Source of the DNA: Anastrepha obliqua
Lineage: Eukaryota; Arthropoda; Insecta; Diptera; Tephritidae
NCBI RefSeq assembly: GCF_027943255.1
Contig: NC_072895.1
Location: 24,340,001-24,404,000, forward strand
Direction: 5' to 3'
DNA: 64,000 nucleotides
The position numbers and the translations under genes were made by a program. A model generated the notes under the pieces. That model was not told where the DNA came from. It searched no databases and saw only the letters and a list, made by a program, of their open reading frames with translations. Shown in pieces: positions 21,926-32,700 of this stretch. Positions within the stretch are counted from its first letter, which is position 1. Each line of letters opens with the position of its first letter.

Positions 21926-22540
21926 ATGATTGAATGCATCGACCAGATCCTTGTCAAGACTAATTAGAAATGATCTCCAAATGAAAGCCTTCCGTCACTC
22001 AACTAGTCATCTTTTGACAACGCGCTTGAAGAAAATTAGAGTCGACGGATGCAATCAGCTTCTTCGGTGGCACGCGGTCACGGGCCATGAAAATATTCTT
22101 ATCACAGATGAGAAAACTTTCACTATTGAAGAAGTTTTCAACAAGCAAAACGACGAAATCTATGCTAAATCAACTAAAGACGCAAAAAATCTAGTTCGAA
22201 GGTGGCCACCATCCAGCCCCCATAATGGTTTGGAGGGGAATGTCTCGTAAAGGCGTTACATCGCTATATTTCTGCGAAAAAAAGGTTAAGATCGTGGCCA
22301 AAGTGTACCAGGGGGATGTTTGAAAAGGCGTGGTGAAGCAGTTGCGCCGTACTCTCTTCAATGGAGAGCACTGGATCTTCTAGTAAGATTCCGCTCCAGC
22401 ACATAAGGTAAAAACTACCCAGCAGTGGCTAAAAACAATATTCCTGGGTTCATAGCAGCAGAAGATTGGCCGTCTGGAAGTGCAGATCTGAATCCGTTGG
22501 ACTACAGTTTCCAGAAGTCCATTGGGAAAAAGTGGGGTCT
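21926..22540 (+). mobile_element. mariner of DD37D (maT-like) type, degenerate
   Basis: Remnants in order: RLIRNDLQMKAFRHSTSHLL, then ILITDEKTFTIEE (first catalytic Asp), KDAKNLVRR, VAKVYQGDV, DSAPAHK (second Asp, about 22388) and, in another frame, EDWPSGSADLNPLDY (third Asp, about 22460-22505). The spacing of the last two is about 37 residues, allowing for one frameshift, which is the DD37D type. N-terminal half and terminal repeats not found. It begins 160 bp past the ASCC1 stop. Confidence 0.75.
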
Positions 22541-22544
22541 TTCT

Positions 22545-23850
22545 CCTAGCAAGGTCATATGGACCTTCACAGCTATGGTAAGTCCTATTATCACCTATGC
22601 ATCAGTGATAGACTCTCTCTCGTGGGAGTCAGAAGGACCTTATCGAGACTACAACGCACTGTGGCCATCTGTTGCACCGGAGCTTTTCCGACTACTTCAG
22701 GCCCGGCATTAGATGCTCTGGTTAGTCTACCACCACTTGATGCTTTCATCCAAGGGGAGTCCTTGAAGGTCATCTGCAGGCTGAAATACAATGGGAATTG
22801 GTACAGCCCCTGTCCGGCATTTGACAACAGAGTAGACATGGACTTCGATCCAATGATCCTCTCCATGTCTCTTGATTCCATGCCATCCAGAGTCGTACTT
22901 TACAAGAGATACATTCCGGTGCTGCCAGAGGCTCAACTGAGGTGAAACTCTGAAAATGGGCCAGGCAAACACTGTTCTCGCATTTTCGTGGATGGTCCAG
23001 AACCGAGCACGGTTCCAGCTCTGGTGTTTACGTGGAATCTAGCAGGACAAATCTACACTTTGCTCTTGGAATGCATGCATTTGTGTTTCAAGCGGAGGTG
23101 TATGCTGTTCAAGAAGCGATGAACTTTGTTGTGGAAAACAGATAGATAGGCAAATCTGTATATGTCTGCAGCGACAGTAAAGCTGTGCGAATGGCCTTAG
23201 AAGGCCTTCAACCACTTCAAGAGTAGTCGAGTCCTGTAAATCCAGGCTGAACTATGTGAGTAGACATAACAGCCTGATGCAAAATGGGTCATCTGACTCT
23301 TTAGTTAGGGATCTGAGGCCAACTTCCTTGGCCTGGAGCTCGTTCTACCACTCTCTTCTGTAGCCATCAAAGTCACGGTTTGCAAATGGTTACTACAACC
23401 CACAAGTGTGCTTGGCAGGCTGACAAAGGCTGCAGATGAACAAAACTTATGTTACCTGTCATTTCCGACCGACTGCCGCAGTTCCTCCTGTCATTAAGCA
23501 GAGGGGAATGTAGGCAGTTGGTTGAACAGGCCACTTTCTATGGGCAAAGCACATGAAAAAGGTGGGCATCTCAGACACTGCACTCTGCCCAGAATGTGGA
23601 GAGGAGGATGAGACGGCGGACCACTTTCTATGCGTCTACCCGGCTTTCGCTCGAATCAGGCTTCAGGTCTTTGGCGTTAATGTGTTAAGAAGTGACCACC
23701 TTGGCTCCTTGGCACCTCAAGATCTACTCAGATTTCTGTTGAGGTCGAGTAGATTTAATGAAAATTTAAAAGGGAACCCGAGTGCAGTACAATGGACTTC
23801 ATTGTGTCCCAGTGCTATACTTGCTAGTCTGTCCCGACAAAAAAAAAAAT
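22545..23850 (+). mobile_element. non-LTR retrotransposon 3' part (RNase H, zinc finger)
   Basis: A run of broken frames: ...LQRTVAICCTGAFPTTSGPA (the segment between reverse transcriptase and RNase H), LDALVSLPPLDAFIQGES, RIFVDGPEP and VYVESS-like RNase H scraps, then a 101-codon frame at 23553 with the Cys/His motif CPECGEEDETADHFLCVYPA and LRFLLRSSRF. An A-rich tract at 23840-23850 may be the tail. Many stops; dead. The same finger segment recurs at 63866-63940. Confidence 0.75.
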
Positions 23851-23859
23851 CGCAATAAT

Positions 23860-24600
23860 CCGCATCAAAGCGAGATTTTTCAACAACTCGCTCATTTGCG
23901 CCCACGCCCCGACGGAAGAGAAGTACGATGCGACCAAAGATTCCTGCTATGAGCGCCTGGAACGTTGCTATGAGCTCTTCCTCCGCCTCGACATGAAAAT
24001 CGTGCTTGGCGACTTCAATGCCACGGTCGGCAAGGAGGGTAATTCTTGGTCTCACAGTCGGGAAAATTCAGCCTGCACAACGAAACATTCGATAAGGAAC
24101 AGAGACTGATCTACTTCGGCGCAGCTCGAAACATGGTAGTCTGCGGCACCAGATTCCACCATAAGAAGATACACCAAGCTACCTGGCTATCTCCTGATCG
24201 AAAAACTCGAAACCAAATCGATCATATTGCGATAGATGGAAGACCCACGCTTCTGGTGTTTTAGATGTAAGTACGTATGATCCGTGTGCCCAACATCGAC
24301 TCGGATCATTACCTTTGTGTAGGCAAAATACGCACACTCTGTGCAGTAAAAAACATACATTCAACTACGCCAAGAATGTACGATAGCGGATAGCTGCAAT
24401 CGCAACAGACAGCTCGCAGACTCGCCACTCGACTCTCACCACTGCTTTCAGAGAGTACTGCCCACCAATCCGGCATGCAGGAGCAATGGAGCAGCGTTTA
24501 TCATTCTCTACGTACCACCGCCGAAGTAGAAGTTGGATTTCGCCAAGCGTACGAGGAGGAATGTAATGATGCCGCGGGAAGAAAAAAAATGAAGTTGAAA
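23860..24600 (+). mobile_element. non-LTR retrotransposon endonuclease fragment
   Basis: Frames give AHAPTEEKYDATKDSCYERL, IVLGDFNATVGKEG (apurinic endonuclease motif GDFN), ARNMVVCGTRFHHKKIHQAT, WLSPDRKTRNQIDHI (motif including the conserved Asp-His) and a degraded SDHYLV-like end. This belongs to the N-terminal endonuclease half of an RTE/CR1-type non-LTR element (often annotated as craniofacial development protein 2-like in insects). It is joined to the end of the previous element. Confidence 0.8.
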
Positions 24601-25527
24601 TAGGTACCGGACATTTCATTAGTCCGTTTTTTATTTTTTGTTTGTTTTTTCGCAGTTTCTTAAAAATCATTTTACTTACGTGCACACAGTTTTTCACGGC
24701 TCAAAATAAAACACATCTGATTGCATTTTTGCACTTTTTAAAAATATCTGCATTTGTTCATCTTTTCTAGTTTCTTTTTTCAATATTTGCAAATTCTGCG
24801 TTTGCTTTTGTTTTACATTCAAAAATTTGACTTATCTAGTTCGTTTTTCCTATTGCAATCTACTGATTCTCTTTGCCCTTTTTCATGATCTGCAATATTT
24901 AGTAACTTTTTTGCGAATAATAACATTTCACTCTAGCTATTTTTGTTTTTTTATACATTTGCGTGTTATTTCAAAGAAACTCGACGCTTGTGCTTTCAAC
25001 TTAAAATTATGTGTTACGTACGCAAATAATTTGAGTAAAATTTAAGTTCATCACTTAAACATTAATTGAAAAAAAATATATGCTAAATCGTCTGTCTGGT
25101 GGTTAAAGCAAACATTTCGCTTCTAACAGGAAGCTGGATGCGACTTGTAAAAATTATCCACACTTTGCATACCAAAAACAAAGTTTTTCGAACCGGAACG
25201 CAACACAGTTCCGCCTACATTGACGACTTATGCACTACGGATTACAGTTCGATAATTAAGAGTTAAGTTACTGTAAAAATATGAGTTAACTAAGTGTAAG
25301 ATTGGGAAGAAGCAGTTTGAGCACGATTAGTCAATATTAGGGGGGGCACAGCTCGTTCAGCACTTTCAAATTTTCCATTTGTTTTTTTTTTTTTTTTGCT
25401 TTAAAAATTCATTTACCATCTAAAGAATATCTTTTCAATGTTTTAAGCTTAATAGAAAGTGTAAAAAGTCCCTATAAAGTCAGTGAAGTGATGCGTGTCG
25501 AACGAAAGATGAGTAAGAATGAAAACT
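24601..25527. other. no recognised feature
   Basis: AT- and T-rich sequence with a T run near 25381-25397. The open frame at 24827-25045 is Phe/Leu/Ile-rich low-complexity translation of poly-pyrimidine DNA. Nothing supportable. Confidence 0.4.
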
Positions 25528-25531
25528 TTAA

Positions 25532-26544
25532 GCGGTTATATACAGTTGGAATTAAAAAAAATCGATTTTTTTATATTTTATTTTTTCTTAATGTACATAG
25601 ATTTAAGAATACACACAGAAAATTCACACAAATTTGAAAAGGCGTTTCAGAGTGCTTGAAAGTATAAAGCCGGAGCAGCGGTGCAGTGCTTTTCAAACTT
25701 TAAACGCGTTTTTCTCAAAATGGAGTTTTCAAAGTCGGTGACCAACATTACTCGAAAACGGCTAAACCGATTAGTCTCAAATTTTAACAGGAGCTTCTTA
25801 AATATATTTTTTAGTAGGTAGGTAGGTAGGTATAGTGGTTGTCGGTTTACACAGCTAGGCCTGCTGTAGGTCCATTGTGATATCACCAGGGCTGTCCCCT
25901 CTCCTCACTCTATATTGTCCTCATTGAGCCGATCTGTGGCTTTAATATATCTAACAAGACTTGTTATTTTTATATTGGCTACTTCTGCCAAGTTATTCAG
26001 GGAACTTTTTCCTAAAATATTGAACCTTCTTCTATCCAGAGCCGTGCACCCGCATAGAAAGTGTTTTATAGTCTCTTCTTCTTCAATGTCGTTACAGCTC
26101 GTTTATTTTTTAGTAGTTAATCGAAGATTTTTTCAACGATAAATATTTATTTTTTTATAAACATTTTAAGGGCGAAATTTTGTTCAAAAATCTAATTGTT
26201 TTTTATTTGAGAAACCGCCATTTTGTAAAAAAAAAATTTATTTTACCTGTTCCTTCGATTTATTACTAGATTTAACATTCCTTTAATGAAATCTGTTCAG
26301 TTTTTTTAATTTCAGAGTATCCAGTTCAGAGTTATAGTGGTCACCGCAAAACGGCTTTTTTGAGATGAGCTCACGGAGATCAGCTGTAGCTCTTTTCCAA
26401 ATAAATATTTTTACTAATATTACAACTTAAAATACAGTTAAAAGTGCATGTGTACCCATTTTAAGATCAATAAATTTAAAAGTTTTCTCAAAAAAAATTC
26501 TGGAAAATTCGCTTTTTTTCGGTCTTCTAACTATATATAACCCC
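25532..26544. mobile_element. TTAA-flanked MITE carrying a non-LTR fragment
   Basis: Ends GCGGTTATATACAGTTGGAA and, in reverse complement, GGGGTTATATATAGTTAGAA, bounded by TTAA (25528-25531, 26545-26548). 1013 bp in total, of which about 300 bp (25810-26105) is an inserted retrotransposon end. It stops 25 bp before the DD41D element at 26570. Confidence 0.8.
25810..26105 (-). mobile_element. non-LTR 3' end inside a TTAA MITE
   Basis: Minus-strand reading gives a finger-like segment CNDIEEEETIKHFLCGCTAL, then RRRFNILGKSSLN and a stop, followed by a short 3' UTR and a tail of TACC repeats (plus strand TAGGTAGGTAGGTAGG at about 25814). A 5'-truncated insertion of about 300 bp. Confidence 0.7.
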
Positions 26545-26569
26545 TTAATCGCGTTTTTCTCTCTAAATG

Positions 26570-27837
26570 AAGGGTGGTTAAATTTCAAGGGCCGATGTTG
26601 AATGTGAACCACACCTAAACGTCAAGTTTTTTTCTGCATTTCATTCGACATTTTTCAATTTCAGAGTAACTCAATTTGAACCAGGGAAAGATACACAATC
26701 GAGCTAAGCGTTATAGTTATTCAGGCTTATTAGGAAAACGGGCGTTTAAAACAAAATGCATATCGCGCACTTCGTGATTTTTTCGGTCAATTTAATCGGC
26801 CAAATGTGCGTACAAACGGAAAAAGTTTGAGCAAAAATGTGAGCAAACCGGGTCTGTAGGAGATGTGAAAACACCAGTGCATGCTCGTACAGCTCGTACT
26901 GCAGAAAATATTGCTGCTGTTCGCGATAGTGTGGTTGAAGAGCCGTCCACCTCAACTAATGGTCGTCGTGCCCAACTTGACTTGCATTTACACGCTTACA
27001 AGGTGCAATCGACTCAAGAACTAAAGCCTCTTGACCATTTCAAGTGTGGTCAATGGTCAGAATGGCGGCAAGAAGTGGCAACAGTGAATTACCAATTTTC
27101 GAAGAAAGTCATCTTCAGTGATGAGGCACATTTTCACCTCAGTGGATTCGTCAATAAGCAGAATTGCCGCATTTGGGCGAATGATAATCCAAGAGTGATT
27201 ACCGAAAAACCAATGCGCCCACAAAGACTGACTGTTTGGTGCGGTTTATGGGCCGGCGGCATCATTGGGCCGTATTTTTTCCAAAATGAGGGCGGTCAGG
27301 CAGTTACTGTAAATAGTGTTCGCTATCGTGAGATGATAACGAACTTTTTATGGCCCGAATTGGAAGATATGGATGTGGACGATATGTGGTTTCAACAGAA
27401 CGGTGCCACTTGTCACACAGCTAACGAAACAATGGCTCTTTTGCGTGAAAAATTTGATGGCCGGATAATCTCACGTCGAGGCGATGTCAATTGGCCGCCA
27501 AGATCATGTGATTTGACACCGTTGGACTTCTTTCTTTGGGGGCATTTGAAAGAAAAGGTGCACATCGATAAGCCAGCAACAATTCAAGAGCTACAGGATG
27601 AGATGATTCGGCACATTAACGGCATAGAACCTCAATTATGCCTCAGCGTCATCGAAAATTTGGACCATTGGATGGAGGGGTGTCGCCAAGGCCGCGGCAG
27701 CCATTTGGCCGATATTTTATTCCATACGTAATTGAGCCGTACTAGTATTATCATAATAAAGAGAAATGACAATAATTTCCTAAAAAAATTGTCTTTTATT
27801 CAAAATCAACACCGGCCCTTGAAACTTAACCACCCTT
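26570..27837 (+). mobile_element. DD41D (rosa-like) mariner, nearly full length
   Basis: 1268 bp with ends AAGGGTGGTTAAATTTCAAG and the reverse complement AAGGGTGGTTAAGTTTCAAG; TA on the right (27838-27839), TG on the left (a decayed TA). The transposase frame is open from 26865 to 27731; the first ~100 codons upstream (from about 26690) are shifted. It is the reference copy for the deleted sister at 7220-9037. Confidence 0.92.
26865..27731 (+). CDS. DD41D mariner transposase, long open frame
   Basis: 288 codons open to the natural stop (VIFSDEAHFHLSGF near residue 85; WCGLWAGGIIGPYFF; WFQQNGATCHTA; NWPPRSCDLTPLDFFLWG; C-terminus DILFHT). First Asp and third Asp are present; the second catalytic Asp, in the QQDGATCH motif of sister copies, is Asn here (QQNGATCH). 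I count 41 residues between that position and the Asp of PLDFF, so the family is DD41D, the rosa type. The DNA-binding N-terminus is out of frame upstream, and the in-frame ATG used is inside the protein. So the frame is long but the enzyme should be inactive. Confidence 0.8.
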   Translation: MKTPVHARTARTAENIAAVRDSVVEEPSTSTNGRRAQLDLHLHAYKVQSTQELKPLDHFKCGQWSEWRQEVATVNYQFSKKVIFSDEAHFHLSGFVNKQNCRIWANDNPRVITEKPMRPQRLTVWCGLWAGGIIGPYFFQNEGGQAVTVNSVRYREMITNFLWPELEDMDVDDMWFQQNGATCHTANETMALLREKFDGRIISRRGDVNWPPRSCDLTPLDFFLWGHLKEKVHIDKPATIQELQDEMIRHINGIEPQLCLSVIENLDHWMEGCRQGRGSHLADILFHT

Positions 27838-27841
27838 TATA

Positions 27842-27905
27842 ATAGTTGTTCTTGTTGTAGCAGTATACACACATATACGGGGAAAGCTGCTGGAGTGACA
27901 GTCCT
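27842..27905 (-). repeat. end of the ACAACA-tailed short repeat
   Basis: Minus-strand copy of the terminal 60 bases of the repeat seen at 15640-15785 (GGACTGTCACTCCAGCAGC to the CAACAAGAACAA tail). It starts 5 bases after the DD41D element. Confidence 0.5.
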
Positions 27906-27929
27906 TAAAGAAAATAAATAATTGGCGTT

Positions 27930-28210
27930 TACTTTTCTGTTAGATGTTTGGCCGAGCTCCTTCTCCTATTTGTGGTGTGCGTCTTGTTGTTGTTCTACAA
28001 ATGAAGGGACCTACAGTTTTAAGCCGACTCTGAACGGTAAATGGTTTTTATGAAGAGCTTTTTCATGGCAGAAATACACTCGGAGGTTTGCCTTTGCCTG
28101 CCAAGGGGAGACCCGCTGCCTGCCAAGGGTGACAACTTTTTCTATTGTTTGCTGTTTCGTGCACGGAGGTTCGCACCTACGCGCTCGCTAATGGTAGTTA
28201 CGCATCAACT
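27930..28210 (-). repeat. tRNA-derived SINE, degenerate copy
   Basis: Minus-strand copy of the family at 58635-58963: plus strand shows TTTGGCCGAGCTCCTTCTCC, GACCTACAGTTTTAAGCCG, TTTTTCATGGCAGAAATACA and TCGGAGGTTTGCC. The tRNA-like head is at the high-coordinate end with a decayed B box (GGAGGTTCGCACC region) and TAATGGTAGTTACGCATCAA, equivalent to the A-box region. Confidence 0.7.
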
Positions 28211-30438
28211 CATTTTTATATTAACTTAACTTGTGCTCATACCGAATCTTCACAATTTCGTCTACATTGCTTTTGTTGTGTTTGTTGGTTTTTGAATATT
28301 TTTTTTTTGCAGTACACAAACGAATACGAGTAAGTTGTATAATTTGAAGCTTACGACTTAACAGTATTTGTTTTTTTATTGTATTCTTTGAATAAGTGTT
28401 TACAAAAAAGAATTATAAAAATTATTTAAAAATTTGCGCATTTCTCAAATTTCATACGGCCTTAAACGCCCAATTGATTTTCGAATCAGTGGCAGAGTTT
28501 CAATTAGCGTTTCCTGATTCATTTTGTTTAACTGAATATAATGATATTCACATACATACATCCGTATGTATGTATGCATTAGATTACATTTTTGGTTGTT
28601 GTTGTTTTCTTCTGTTTTTTGTTTTTTTACTGTTTACTGTTACTAGATTTCAGTCTAAAAATTGTGAATGTTGTTGTAAATCTTGTTTTTTTTTGTTTTT
28701 TGTTGTTGTTGCATTATTTTGTATTTATATTTTTTATCGTATGTATATTTTTGTTGTATATTACCCTTTTTAGCACTGGATTTGCACATATGTATTTCTT
28801 AAGTCGTTTAAATTTCATAGTTTGGTAAACATTAATAATTTTTAATCTCACAATCAACTACATATTTTATTCTTTTTTTTAACTATTTATATAAATTTTT
28901 ACTTTTTCGCATTTGTTCTATAAACTTAGTCGCAGTTAGAATCGTAAATTGTGTGTCTGTACATTCACGCAGCATTCATACAAAATTAGGCGGACTGAAA
29001 GTGGAAGATTACTTTAACATTGAGGGGATAAATAGGAAACGTGAAATAAGTGGAGCGACGCGTCTAAAAACACACGCAATTGGTTGATTTGTTGATTGGT
29101 TGATAAAGAGATACGAGCCGAGCACATAAAAAAGTTGCGAAGTTGCAAAATTGTGAAACGAAGAGCGCAAATCCGTTAGTTAACAATTCAACAGTGATTT
29201 AACAGAGGGGAACTTCACATTTTTATGTTGTCAACATTTATACAGAGAACGAATTCATTAACATTCTCTGATTTATGTGCCATTAGCAGCAGCTAAAATG
29301 TTATGGTTGTCCATGCTGTACAAAACTAAGCCAGTTACTGCAGAGAACTGTCAAATCGTCGTTCGCGCAATTGATTTCGTTAATGTATTGGATTAGAGTA
29401 GGGGTAAACAACAGAGGTGTTAATTAGCGACCGCGCTGCCGGTAATGAGCACAAAGAGCGTTGCATATTATTTACTGATTAAGAAAGAAAATTTTAGTGT
29501 ACTCTGTAGAAGAGTCGTTGCAGGCTCTGTACAGTGAGTGATTTCTGCTCTAAGTTTGCGCGGATTCAAGCTCAGTCACGTGCGAAATTCTTTTTTTTTT
29601 TTTTGTTCTCTCAAACATGCTGCTTTCAATTTGGTCAGCGTCTTTTAGGAGTCTTCTTGATGCATTTAGTGATTTATATTTATGGTGAAAAGATTTTTAA
29701 AGGTGTACTACCTAGCAGACCGTTATTCGGTTCTGAGCGAATTTAACAGATATGCTGACGTCATTCGTTTAGTGTTTCACTAAGCTAAAGCTAAATTTTG
29801 TAAAACACAAAACGAATGACGTAGAATCCAATGTTCTCCTCAAACATTTGTTTTTGACCATACTGAACGAGCAAACCTGGTATCTATCATTCTTGGTTTA
29901 TATTGATATTTTATGATATGGTGATATTTATCGGAGCGAATTTCATAATTCCAACAACGGCAGCATTGCAGCACTTATAACGGAGTTTTCTATAAATACT
30001 TTCCTTGCTAATTTCGATACGCCGACAGTAATTTAAAAATGGCAAGAAAAGAATAAAGTAATCGTGCAAGCCACATTTTTATGATGCTGATTTAAAAGAC
30101 TTTGCGCGTAGCCTCGACCGAATTTTTGCCAGTTAAACCGTTAAACTGTTGCCAAAATTGCCAGAATTTCGCATCGAATGTGATACTTTGAAAAATTGTG
30201 CAACACCCCGATTGTGAATAAGCGCTTTATCTGCAGAAGTAGCTTATAAATTTATGAATGTTTCATGCAGCTTTGATTTCTATTTCGATATTACATTGCA
30301 TCTTTTAGGCGCTTTACGTATTGATATGTCAACTTTTTGCAGATGAATATCAAATAAATGTGTGAAATATGAGTTTATCTAAGACCAAACTTGGAGTTGC
30401 GATTATTTATTACAATATCCTTCACCTTTATCCATGCA
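28211..30438. other. gene-free AT-rich stretch
   Basis: Dominated by TTG/TTTTG runs (28590-28760), giving Phe/Val-rich frames on the plus strand that are not genes. A 70-bp palindrome is at 29757-29826. No gene, promoter or transposon could be supported in the rest. Confidence 0.45.
29757..29826. repeat. hairpin-forming inverted repeat
   Basis: TGACGTCATTCGTTTAGTGT on the left pairs with ACACAAAACGAATGACGT on the right, with about 30 bases between. A minimal MITE or fossil hairpin. Confidence 0.5.
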
Positions 30439-30720
30439 AACATATCGTCCCCTTAGTATGTATAACAATAGCCTATGTGCTCATAGGCTATTATTTTTTT
30501 ATTGAATTTTTGGATTCTCCATCGTCGATTTTATATGTGGTCAAAATTTTGTCAAATTCTAGTTCCACAAAGTGGGTCAAAACGTCAGTCAAAAAATAAT
30601 AAATATTTACAGACATAACGAGATTTGAGTGAGAGCTACTTTCGACAAAAAGTTTGAAATTCATTTTCTCAAAACATCAAAAAATTTATAGGCTATTTTA
30701 ATACTAAGGGGACGATATGT
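30439..30720. mobile_element. short MITE with ACATATCGTCCCC ends
   Basis: Left end ACATATCGTCCCCTTAGTAT and right end, in reverse complement, ACATATCGTCCCCTTAGTAT; both then continue to AATAGCCTAT. About 280 bp, no ORF. A small inner hairpin (ATAGCCTATGTGCTCATAGG) lies next to the left end. Confidence 0.75.
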
Positions 30721-31017
30721 ACGTATATGTAAGTTATTGGTCACATTAAGCAATTAAAATCTTGAGTTAAGCTTGCGGGACGTTGCCTTATTCCGTATAG
30801 CGAAATCAACATTCGTTTCGTGTAAAATAATTTTCATTCGGACGCTGAAACAAATTTGGGCGAAAGAAATAGCTGATCGTCAATATCTACAATCAGATGC
30901 TTATACTATACTTTTGTTTTCGTGTTGCTTGTCCACTATAGTAAAGAAACTCCTAATCTTGGTTGAACCATTGCTCTTTTATTTTAAGCATTATTTTTTT
31001 ATCTACATTTCTTTCGT

Positions 31018-31150
31018 TCCCACAGCAGTCTGTTCTACATGACCGGACCGCTCCGTTTTTATATCCGTTGAAGGATTGACACTTAAGCTGTATTTCCAAA
31101 CATTTATGGGGTTGCTGTTTTTGGTGTAGTATCATAAACATTCCTCGTAT
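31018..31150 (+). repeat. degenerate copy of ACAACA-tailed repeat
   Basis: Resembles 15640-15785: GTCTGTTCTACATGACCGGA, TTTTATATCCGTTGAAGGA, then TTCCTCGTATACATATATAG. Divergent, tail lost. Confidence 0.45.
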
Positions 31151-31279
31151 ACATATATAGAAGCGACTGTCGATTTTAGGGGTATTTTTAGAATGGTGGA
31201 ATAGAACTGCCCAAAATTACATTTGTTTGTGAAAATAGTGAGTTAAAGGTGTCAGTTTTATGAGGTATAGTTAATACTC

Positions 31280-32700
31280 GCTAGCGGCGAATCTTGCTTG
31301 ATACTTTTGTTGTTGCTTTCACAAGCAAATTTTTGGACAAATACATCTCCACACTTTAGACTTCCCAAATTAAACAACCACGTTCTCCCGCTTTCATCGG
31401 AAGTTAGGTATCTTGGACTGAGGACTCAAGCAATAGGTCGTGCTTTGGATGTACAACGTAGTTGTTCTGCCAATTTTAATGTATAGATGCCTGGTTTGAT
31501 GGGAAACTCTTCGAAAGGGCTTTAATATTACTAAACTGGGCAGAGTGCAAAGGACTGCTTGTATTGGCATCACCGGAACATGTAAAACTTGCCCAAGTCC
31601 CTGAATGTCGTTTTGCACTTACTTCCCATCGACTTTTACGTTATTTCCATCGCAGCTCAAAGTGCAACCCGGTTAAAGGAGATTGGACTCTGGAGGCAAT
31701 CTTTCAAGGGACATGGTAGCATTTTTGCATTTCTCTGAACATCGACCAGATCTGTCTATTCGCAAACTGAAGTTTGAGGGTCGTTCCAGGGCAATCTTTC
31801 CAAATAGTCAGGATGGGAACGTGGAGAAAAATTCTACACCGCGGCTGGTACCTCTGTCTTCACCGACGGCTCCAAGATGGAATTGAGAATCGGAGCAGGG
31901 GTTTTCTCTAAATCAGCCAATTTATCTATTACCTTAAAATTGCCGAATACTGCTAGTGTTTTTCAGGCAGAAGTCTTTGCGGTTCTGCAAGCATGCAAAA
32001 TGAGCAGGGAACGTGGGAGCGAGGGAGATATTAATATTTTCTCCGATAGTCAAGCAAACTAGGATGAGGATATCAAATCTCTTGGGTGTGCAGTTAACAT
32101 TTCGCTGATCTCGGTTCCAAGACAGAGGAACATAGAGAAAATGAAATTGCTCAAGAGCTTACCAAGAAGGGGTTGATTAAATTGGTGTCAGAGATCTCCT
32201 ACTCGGCCATCGCCACTGACTGTTGTTAAAAGAGAATTGCACAACTTATTTCTCAGGAAAACGCAGAAAAGATGCAGCTCCATTTCTCCATGTGTTATTT
32301 TGAAAAACCTGTGGCCGCAGTACATAAACGGAGGGCTCATTAAATTTTCAAACTCGTAGCTGTGTCATTGGAGGATCGGCACACGCGCGGAAATGCTAGG
32401 TTTATCATTCCTATCATTTCCATTCCAGAAGCTGTGGGGTCTTTTCTCTTGAGCACTTTCTCTGTAAATGTTCGGGTTTGGCAGCTAAACGATTAAAGCC
32501 ACTGCCTGCTCCCTTCTTCGACAGGTTTGGGCAGTGCTTCAACCTAAATTCCATAAAACTTTTCCATTACATCAATAGCTCTGGCTGGCTGTAGATATCT
32601 CAGCCTGTTGGAGGTCTCAAAGTGGTACCAAAAACAGGGCTTTAATGCTACTTGGGGAGTGTCAGAGTGGTTATTCAACCATTTTACCTATCGAGCCGAG
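31280..32700 (+). mobile_element. non-LTR retrotransposon 3' part, heavily decayed
   Basis: Same family as 11210-12555 in opposite orientation. Recognisable pieces: RPDLSIRKLKFEGRSRAIFP, SVFQAEVFAVLQACKMSRER, INIFSDSQA (RNase H), EHFLCKCSGLAAKRLKPLP (finger part) and a C-terminus HYINSSGWL-stop at about 32595, which matches YINSTGWL of the other copy. Nine or more frame breaks. Confidence 0.8.

Noticed and set aside
28396..28828. Two overlapping frames rich in Phe/Val/Leu (125 and 78 codons)
   Set aside because: Translation of TTG/TTTTG simple sequence; no domain and no coding signs.
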